Shown here one piece after another: positions 49,401 through 56,234 of a stretch of DNA of 56,234 nucleotides. This DNA comes from Hypsibius dujardini. Lineage: Eukaryota > Tardigrada > Eutardigrada > Parachela > Hypsibiidae. The stretch covers positions 1 to 56,234 of the forward strand of contig LRSR01007846.1 in NCBI GenBank assembly GCA_001579985.1. The letters run 5' to 3'. Numbering within the stretch: position 1 is the stretch's first letter; every line of letters begins with the position of its first letter. The notes beneath the pieces were generated by a model. It did no database searches and was not told where the DNA came from. It saw only the letters and a program-made list of their open reading frames with translations. The position numbers and the translations under genes are program-made.

Positions 49401-52249
49401 AAAACGACTTATGCGTCACCTGCTGGCCTGCTGGCCTGGTTAAGTTACGATTTCTAAAAGCGGCCTGGTTAACGGCCTCTACCTCGTACCGATATAATCC
49501 CCCCCCCCATACACACCCACTTATGTACGAGGTAAAGGCCATTAACCAGGCCGCTTTTAGAAATCGTAACTTAACCAGGCCGGTTTTTTCAACGTTGATT
49601 TCCCGGCGCTGCAGTGCTGCCATGCTATAACAGATGGCTTGATAACATTCAGAAAAATTCTCTGACCCATTTTAGTTTGTTCCTAAGTCTCACGGTTCGA
49701 ATTTGAGTCCAAAAAAAGGAAGGGAAGAATCTCAATGGAGATGTATGCAAGTAGTCCGGTAGAGGCGCCACTTCGATTCCATCTCCCTGGGTTGACTTCG
49801 CAAAAACGACTTATGCACCACCTGCTGGCCTGGCGGCCTGGTTAAGTTACGATTTCTAATAGCGGCCTGGTTAACGGCCTTTACCTCGTACGGATATGGT
49901 CCCCCCCATACATCTCCTTATAATTACTACTGTCGCCCCTTTCATTTCTATTACACTATAGTCACCCCTTTCTCCAAATATTTTGAATCTTAAAAATCAG
50001 ATAGCTGAATGATATTTGTATTCATTGTTTAGTTTAATTTCGTTTAAGATGAACGTCTCAGATTGTTTGAAATCTCAGCTGAAAGTCAAAATTTATTAAG
50101 GATGCCATTACAACCGACTTTAACCCTCTGAGAACCAGTCAGCATACACTTGCTAGATTTGACAGTCACATTCGATTTTCAGCACGAGTTCTGGGTCTTT
50201 TCGTTCGCGGTTTTTTGCTTTGATATTTTTACCACATATTTATTTAGATTCAAAAAACAAATTTTCAGAAAAACTTCTCAAAGGGGTAGGAATCTACTTA
50301 GCACCACCTTGCTAACACTTGGACCGCCCGAACAACATCCAGTCCCACGTGTCGACATTTTTTTTCTCAGTATCGAAAAAATAAGGGACTTGAGACTGGT
50401 CCTTAGTGCATCCAGTAAAACTGATATTGTAATATTCGAGTGAATACAAGCGGAGTTAAAAATTATTAACCATTAGGAAAAGGTTAGAACTCTGCCTAAT
50501 GATTCGCTGCGCTACCACTGGTTGTAACCACTACGAATGACGTGTAACTGACATTTCATGACTGTGTAGTCACTCGTTTGACTGTTTTCAGTCCATTCTT
50601 CGTCAGCGGCGTCACGGTTCCCACTACCACTGAAACGGTTACATTTGATGGTTGTGGGGAATTTTCCAAACGACTCCGTTAGGATTTGCAAGGAATCATT
50701 CAGCACTTTCCCTAATCTAGCAAAGTTTTGCTAGACCCGGTTCTATCCGTATACCCAAAACACCTGGTTACCAGAGGGTTAACTGAAAATTGTAACTCTG
50801 AGCGACGAAATGTTGATTAAAACAAAAACATGTGCTACTGAATTGGCAAATAAAATAGATAAAAATATATTTTCATTTTCATTTTATATTTCGCTAGTTA
50901 CCCAATATTTAAAGGTATTTTGCACCGAAATGTTAAATAAATCAACGATAAATTATTACGAGTTTAAAAAGGGATGTCAACAGTAAAACGGGATGCAAAA
51001 GGGAGCGGGGGTAAAAGAGGGTGGCTACTACAGCTGTTTCCAATGTATAAATTGTACGAGGGGCAAACCATAGTAATGTCACTTCATTTTTTACTCTTGG
51101 GCGCGAGGCTTTTTTTTATTCTCCCGGCTTGCCAGCATAGACAGGGGACTTGCACGTTAGCCTTTCAAGTATTATCAATCTAGCTTTAAGAGTCTAGAAG
51201 CTCTGATTTATTTTCGGAGATACACTTTTGGAAAGTGTTATAGTTGCATCTGACTGTCAGTTTTCGTGCACCACTAGATACATTTGGGAAATTCACGACA
51301 GTAAAAATGCCAAATGCACTCAGTCCTACTGGTGAATTGACATCGATTGCATCCAAGAAAAGCCCTACAAGAGAATTAAATTCTCGTGATTGACGTCGAG
51401 GTTCTCGTTGAGTTCAATCAATGAAGCTACAGAATTAAGGTTCTAAAGAATGCTCTCGGTGAGGTTTGGTCATCTGCATGTTTCTTCTCTTCTGCTTAAT
51501 GAAAACAAAATTTGTGCAGTTTCTCCTTCAGATCTTTCCATCCCTAAATTATTAGTGTTAGGTTGGATTTTTTTAAATCAATAAGTATTCTTTATTAAAT
51601 ATAAGAAGTTATGGCTCCGATTTCCTACAATCAGGTCAAGCAAGCATGACTCTATTAAAAATGTTTTTACTCCTCGAGTTTTGATTAAATTGTTACAAAA
51701 CCTTTTGGAATCAATTGGCGAGAAGTAGATGACTATTATCATAGCAATAGATTTAAAAAAAATCCAATTGGAACCGGGATATGAACCAAGTGACATCACT
51801 TATAGTTTGCCCCTCGTATTAGTTTATATATAATTTTTAAACATATATAGATATATAATTGTTTATGAGTTTTATAAGAAGCTGACTCTATTAACATCTT
51901 TCCGTTGTTTGCTGTAGTGGTTGACGCACTAGCACGGCAGCAGAAGTTCACAGAGCTGGAGATTATTGGTGCCGTCTGCATCGGGGTGGGGTTCCTCTTG
52001 ATCGTCATTCCCGACCAGAAAGTGTCCATTCGGATAAAGGACAGATTCTTCAGGAAACCTGCCAAAGGCTGTGTATCAGTTACGAAATCCCACTCTCCTG
52101 CGGACGAGAACTCATCAAGCACCAAAGCGGACGGTCAAGTTGGCGTGGTACGTAACTTGTGGTCATAATTTACATATTGCAGAGGGGATTATTTAATATT
52201 AACTAACCGAAGAAACTTTTGTTCATTATTCCAGAAGGAAGTACCATGA
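46456..52249 (+). CDS. SLC35F-like (drug/metabolite transporter superfamily) membrane transporter (8 exons, 438 aa)
   Basis: Exons 46456-46552, 46870-47215, 47707-47929, 48042-48167, 48409-48598, 48890-48979, 51918-52147 and 52235-52249 join in phase to 439 codons with the stop. An acidic cytoplasmic N-terminus (~1-68) precedes about ten hydrophobic spans in the EamA/SLC35 pattern. Examples are VAFLVLLVLLVTAFGVADSQ (TM1), a span ending SSETTTLMTSQVAMIYVISI, and the last span IIGAVCIGVGFLLIVIP. The Ser/Lys-rich tail ends KEVP. The layout is closest to SLC35F3/F4/F5-type proteins, some of which are linked to thiamine transport. Substrate and exact subfamily are inference. The last coding exon is only 15 bases. 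The 2.9-kb intron before 51918 is filled with MITEs. A poly(A) signal follows at 52411. Confidence 0.85.
47290..47360. repeat. (ACTAA)n pentanucleotide repeat in SLC35F-like intron 2
   Basis: AAACT/AACTAA units run in tandem for about 70 bases after exon 2 and then break up into related TTAAACTAAA words. Otherwise the intron is AT-rich and featureless. Confidence 0.8.
48619..48787. mobile_element. Palindromic MITE in SLC35F-like intron 5 (169 bp)
   Basis: TA duplications (48617-48618, 48788-48789) flank ends CCAGGCAAACGCTATGGGTT and the reverse complement AACCCATAGTGTTTGCCTGG. The whole element is a near-complete palindrome, with GGGTTGAATCG words in both arms and a centre at TGTAAATTGTAAAC. 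It starts 20 bases downstream of the exon 5 splice donor. Confidence 0.88.
49126..49486. mobile_element. TA-CGAGGTAAAGGCC MITE, copy 2 (SLC35F-like intron 6)
   Basis: A 361-bp copy of the element at 35757-36116, with TA duplications at 49124-49125 and 49487-49488 and the same ~55-base inverted ends. Confidence 0.9.
49528..49888. mobile_element. TA-CGAGGTAAAGGCC MITE, copy 3 (SLC35F-like intron 6)
   Basis: A 361-bp copy in the same orientation as copy 2, starting 41 bases after it, with TA duplications at 49526-49527 and 49889-49890. Similar C-rich flanks (GATATRRTCCCCCC... CATACA) follow both copies, so copies 2 and 3 may come from a tandem duplication of element plus flank. Confidence 0.9.
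50124..50778. mobile_element. piggyBac-like TTAA MITE, copy 2, inverted (SLC35F-like intron 6)
   Basis: TTAA duplications (50120-50123, 50779-50782) flank 655 bp with ends CCCTCTGAGAACCAG and, reverse-complemented, CCCTCTGGTAACCAG. Its reverse-complemented right end (GTGTTTTGGGTATACGG) matches the left end of the bark intron 11 copy (GTGTTTTAGGTATACGG). The two are therefore the same family in opposite orientation. Confidence 0.85.
51057..51816. mobile_element. TA-CGAGGGGCAAAC MITE (760 bp, SLC35F-like intron 6)
   Basis: TA duplications at 51055-51056 and 51817-51818. The inverted ends CGAGGGGCAAACCATAGTAA and CGAGGGGCAAACTATAAGTG (right end reverse-complemented) both continue to TGTCACTT. 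No intact ORF. Confidence 0.82.
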
Positions 52250-52410
52250 CCGCATCGAAAGAATTTTATGATTTCTGAGGTCGCTGTGATAGAAACTAAA
52301 GCATTATTGTAGATTTCGTCTGCAATGTTCTTGAGTTTGTGTGATACCGGAGTTTCCTATTACATTTATATTTGTAGTACGAGTCTGCTATCCCCATGCG
52401 AGTTGTACAA

Positions 52411-52416
52411 AATAAA
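52411..52416 (+). terminator. Poly(A) signal of the SLC35F-like gene
   Basis: AATAAA lies 162 bases downstream of the stop codon (52249). Confidence 0.6.
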
Positions 52417-52767
52417 ACATTCAATACTCGTCTTATGCTGTGACGAGAAATGTCTTCGGTAAGAATACTTTTCGAATTCCTCCAGTCAATATCCGTCAGA
52501 TCCATCGTAGGCCAAACATGAAAACATTGCCGCGAGACAATATCAACGAGATTCAAATGAACTGCGAACGTTTTCCTCAATTTGAAAATGACCATCCCTT
52601 TTGTGTAGAGAACATTCGATTCAAAATTGTGGTTTCATACAAGGATGGCAAAAAAAATTAATTAATTACCAAAACTTTTTCATTGATTAAAAATGGTTAC
52701 TTCAGTCTTGTAGAAATTAAAACTTGATTTAGCGCGCGTCAGTAAAATATTTCTACTAACGCTAAAC

Positions 52768-53090
52768 TTTTAGTGACTGCCTTTTCAGTTTTAGTTTTTT
52801 GTTCCTCAAAAAATACAACTGAATGTTTAGTCACTAAAAAAATCATTCAAAATTACTCATAATTCCTAATAATTTAAATTCATTATCCATAATTACATGA
52901 TAGTTTCAATAGTAATTTCATAATTTCAAACGTTAAAACTAATAAGGTTTTTCTTAAAAGTTTCAGTTTATTTTTCAGCTTAAGTCTTTTGTGACTATTC
53001 ATTTAATTGAATTTATTGATCATTCATTTATTGATTTATTCCTCATGAGGAACAAAAAACTAAAACCAAAAAGGTAGTCACTAATTCAGT
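52768..53090. repeat. Inverted repeat with GTTTTAGTTTTTTGTTCCTC arms
   Basis: Arms of about 45 bases (52768-52816, and the reverse complement at 53042-53090) share TAGTGACT.CCTTTT and GTTTTAGTTTTTTGTTCCTC. The rest of the 52250-53987 intergenic region holds the SLC35F-like 3' end and the promoter/leader of the next gene. A TATATTTATA at about 53748 is a weak TATA candidate. Confidence 0.7.
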
Positions 53091-53987
53091 TCAATTAATT
53101 TAGTTCAATTCACTTGTGCCACCCTCAAAAAGGTGACAGGTGGCGCCACCAGGCAGTTCACGCCCATTTGGCAGCGAATGGAAGGCGTGTCCAAGCTCTC
53201 GTCTTACCAATGATTCGACCAGAGAATACTCACCATCATCATTCACTCATCCAGACAGGGGAGGGGCACCACAAAGTTTGTCTACGTTCTTTCCAGTTTC
53301 CACTACTACGAAAGAGTCAGAGAAAATGTTTCGCCTCTCCCTCCAGAAAGAGGCCCAGGCAGAAACGGGCCTTTGATCGATCATTTTTACACCACCACTA
53401 CTTTCCCTTCCCGGCTAGAGAGAGAGAGAGCACAGCAGCATGCGTGTGTGTGTTGATTTTCTTCTCTCTCCCTCCACAAATCAGCTGCACGGTGTCCGAC
53501 CGAGTCCGACCGCCGACTAGTTATGGAAATGCGGCCAAACTGAGAGTACCACACCACACTAAACCACGCTAACTAACTGATCCTGTCATTGGAAAAAGCC
53601 GGTTTTTTTAGTGTGTTACATCAAGTGGAAGAGAAAGAGCTCCCCCCTTTTAAACTATATACCAGCTGCGGATGGAGGACAAAAAACGCCGGACGCGGCC
53701 ACGAATGATGATGCTTAGAAAGTGATCTCTGCTGTCGTCGTCGCTCGTATATTTATACGTACGCCGCGTTGATCTTCGCCGGAAATGAATAGACGCCGGT
53801 AACGCTGATTCACCAGCGGGATTATCCGTCTTATTGTCCGTTTATATTATATATTTGCCGTATATTTTGAGACTGCGATTGGGACACATCTGATCTCTCC
53901 TCCTCGTGTGTGTGTCTGGATGTGTCACGCGGATTTAGCATCTTAACGCGGCTGAAAAAAGCACGTTGAAATTTCGGCTCAATTATT

Positions 53988-54072
53988 ATGGCCCAGATTT
54001 CCGGGATGATTTGGATTTGGGTGCAGGTGGTGATAGTGGAGTTTGCCTTGTGGACTGACGGAGCCGTTATCG
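53988..54072 (+). CDS. Signal-peptide exon of a secreted or membrane protein (3' part beyond window)
   Basis: The ATG at 53988 opens MAQISGMIWIWVQVVIVEF, a hydrophobic stretch, then ALWTDGAVI, ending in phase 1 at a consensus donor (GGTAAGTC). That is a classic first coding exon with a signal peptide, cleavage plausible around residues 20-25. No matching second exon is visible by 56234, so the intron exceeds 2.1 kb. The family cannot be identified from 28 residues. Confidence 0.5.
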
Positions 54073-55192
54073 GTAAGTCAAACTGTGTGGGAGTACATAG
54101 CCAACGGCGGGACGACATGTATATTGCGGGTATATACACGACGGAAGAAGGGTTATTTCCATTTAAGCGCTACTTTGGAAATTTGAAGAGATTTTTGGGT
54201 GAAATTAAATCTAGGCGGCGAGGGGAAAGAGGCTGAGAGAGGGAAGGCAAGCCACGTTTTTGTCTGCAGGCAGGCTTAATATACGTGAGGAGCTATTTTT
54301 GCGCTCTGTACATCGCATGGTTACTTGATTTATCAGTTTAAAAAGAGCGTCAAACGGGAATTATGCAGACATTGTTAACACCTCAAAAACTTGTGGGAAA
54401 ACTCGTAATATATTAATCATATTATTTTGTGCCTAAATCGTTATACCTACAATTCACCTAACCCTGAAGACTGACGTGAACCGTCCATTTTGCCACGGCA
54501 AAATTTAGACACATTTTTAGTTGTAACAAAAGCGAAATAATCTCGCTAATAATGTTTAAATCAGCAGGGAAAAAAAATCTGGATAACCGAAATATTTACA
54601 CATGCTCCAGGCATTGAGATGGTGTGGTAATTTGCTCTTCGTGACACAATTTTTGCTCCCGACAAAATGATCCATGCATACACACCCGCGTCTCCTCATA
54701 CATGTAACTCGATTGGAAACCTACTTTTCTCTTTTTTGCCGCTCCTGTTCCATGCATCCATTCTCACCCCATCAGTGTGATTGATTTTTTGGCCTGCCGG
54801 GCACATACACACGGTCATGCCTCATCACGCGGCCCACATATAAAAATTGCATTATGCCCGCAACTTATGTTCACCCACTTCAAGCTGCTCTCCTCGACTC
54901 TTTCCTCTCCTCCTCCCCGTCACTTCGCGTTAACAATAGACGGAAATAAGGAAATAAAAGCCCAGACAAGAACTCTCTCCTGGCTGTCTTGTAACTTTCT
55001 TCCAGCTGCTTTTAGAGGTATGGTGCTAAGTAATTCCCCCGACCAGCCGGGGGTATTGTCTTGCAGTGGAGAGGCATTAACATATATATATAATCGCGCG
55101 GCATGTACCAAGGTATTGTTCACGCTTTAGGAGGCAGACAGAAAGGGATTTATGAAGAGATATGTAAGGTCGGGAGTCGAGACAGAAAGCAT

Positions 55193-55313
55193 TTTTCTGT
55201 GTCTGTGTCTGTGTCTGTGTCTGTGTCTGTGTCTGTGTTTGTGTCTGTGTCTGTGTCTGTGTCTGTGTCTGTGTTTGTGTCTGTGTCTATGTCTGTGTCT
55301 GTATCACTATGTG
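55193..55313. repeat. (TGTGTC)n microsatellite
   Basis: About twenty TGTGTC hexamers with occasional TGTGTT. Same unit as in the MARVEL gene intron. Confidence 0.95.
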
Positions 55314-55987
55314 GCTGTATGTCTGCCTATCTGTTACTTGTCTCCCTGTCTTTTGTCTCTGAGCAGTGGAGTGTGACGATATTTCGAGAATGTGATGGTC
55401 AAGGTGGCCACACGCGGAAATCTCAGTGCATGGCAGCATGGTGCTGATATTTACAAGTGTGTCTTGGGCTTGAAAGTTGAGATAACTCTCGGACAGTCCG
55501 TTCAGACAAGCACTTTGTGTGCCATGTAAGTAAGCATACACACACACTGGAGGGAAAGTTTGTGTATCTTGGAGAGGTCGGCTGCCGGTTTTGTGAAAGT
55601 AAATGACCAGTCGGCGTGGTCGTATATATGCGGTTACGTTTTGAAGGGAATATGTTTTGATATCCGCGTCCGAATGCGCAATAATATTTTTTTCGCCACT
55701 TGAAATTGATTGTAGAGCAGTCAGTAATAAGGAATATCATTTCAAGATTCGTCGGCAATCCAATTCTCAAAGATTACGAATTTTACATTATATTTTCACG
55801 TATACGTTGAGTTTATTTTTTGTAGGTCAATCGAAAATTGATAATTTTATTGATTTTTTACAACAATTTTATCCCGTCATCATCAGTCAATTTATTGACG
55901 CACAATTTTCGCCGCAACATACCGCAATTTTTTCATCATTGAGGCAGTCACACACCCTGCAGGCAGACACATTCATATATATCCGTT

Positions 55988-56040
55988 GTCTGTCTGTCTG
56001 TCTGTCCGTCTGTCTATCTGTCTGTCTATCTGTCTGTCAG
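55988..56040. repeat. (CTGT)n microsatellite
   Basis: Twelve or so CTGT units with CTAT and CCGT variants, near the right edge. Confidence 0.93.
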
Positions 56041-56234
56041 CAGGGTTGTTGTGGTCATGTTTGAATGTGTCTCGTCTCCTCAAGAGTGTTTTGAACCGCG
56101 CTCGCGGAAAAATCGACGTGCAAAAGTTCCCCTTGAAGTGTCATCACTGAAGTACTGTATACCCCCCATCTTCACCAATGGTCCGCAAACGCCTCAGGTT
56201 TCACGCATTTACAACGATCCTTCACAATTCTTGC

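Larger units (their letters stand above)
54073..56234. other. Long first intron of the last gene, with microsatellites
   Basis: No coding exon is recognisable. It contains a (TGTGTC)n array and a terminal (CTGT)n run. The open frame at 54777-55130 has no protein character, and other frames are repeat translations. Confidence 0.5.

Noticed and set aside
53114-53572. 152-codon frame upstream of the last gene
   Set aside because: Low-complexity, His/Ser-rich composition in a likely promoter/leader zone; no start context or splice partner gives it support.
1-56234. CRISPR arrays, operons, ribosome binding sites or prokaryotic mobile islands
   Set aside because: The regular repeats are microsatellites without spacers, and all genes are intron-split and eukaryotic.

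Overview
The window is a stretch of animal nuclear genome. All the genes read on the + strand. They are split into many short GC-rich coding exons separated by AT-rich introns with GT..AG borders, and the intergenic DNA is full of CTGT/CAGA microsatellites and small terminal-inverted-repeat elements. The gene families (a bark beetle/Anakonda tricellular-junction protein with SRCR, CUB and C-type-lectin modules, and a CYP2-clan P450) point to an invertebrate, most likely an ecdysozoan such as a tardigrade or arthropod. I cannot fix the phylum from sequence alone. I rebuilt each gene by joining exons whose splice phases agree. The coding lengths of the four complete multi-exon genes with known relatives, and of the unnamed nuclear protein gene, all divide by three.

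Layout. (1) <267-18392: a 5'-truncated bark/Anakonda orthologue, 17 exons and about 2642 residues in the window, ending in a C-type lectin-like domain, one membrane span and a cytoplasmic tail. (2) 19959-23111: a 701-residue, highly charged nuclear protein that I do not recognise, with a small helical core. (3) 27057-32036: an SLC26/SulP anion transporter with a STAS domain, 13 exons, 813 residues, including one GC-AG intron. (4) 33592-36781: an intact microsomal CYP2-clan cytochrome P450, 493 residues, with a TATA box. (5) 37231-39230: a decayed tandem copy of that P450. (6) 40430-41636: a four-span MARVEL-domain protein, 168 residues. (7) 41900-46100: a repeat-rich block with a foldback element, a dead mariner-type transposase and two MITEs. 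(8) 46456-52249: an SLC35F-like drug/metabolite-type transporter, 438 residues, with a large intron packed with MITEs. (9) 53988->56234: the signal-peptide exon of a further gene that continues beyond the window.

The genes do not form a pathway. Bark and the MARVEL protein both belong to families found at epithelial junctions or apical membranes, and the rest are transport and xenobiotic or endobiotic metabolism. The most distinctive content is: the three-fold repeat layout of the bark ectodomain; the unfamiliar alternating acidic/basic nuclear protein; several cases where repeats or duplications touch splice signals (a MITE supplying most of a P450 splice donor, a duplicated donor in P450 intron 2, a decayed duplicate of bark exon 13); and a collection of MITE families, many with TA-CGAGG, TTAA-CCCTCTG or CAGTGGCG ends.
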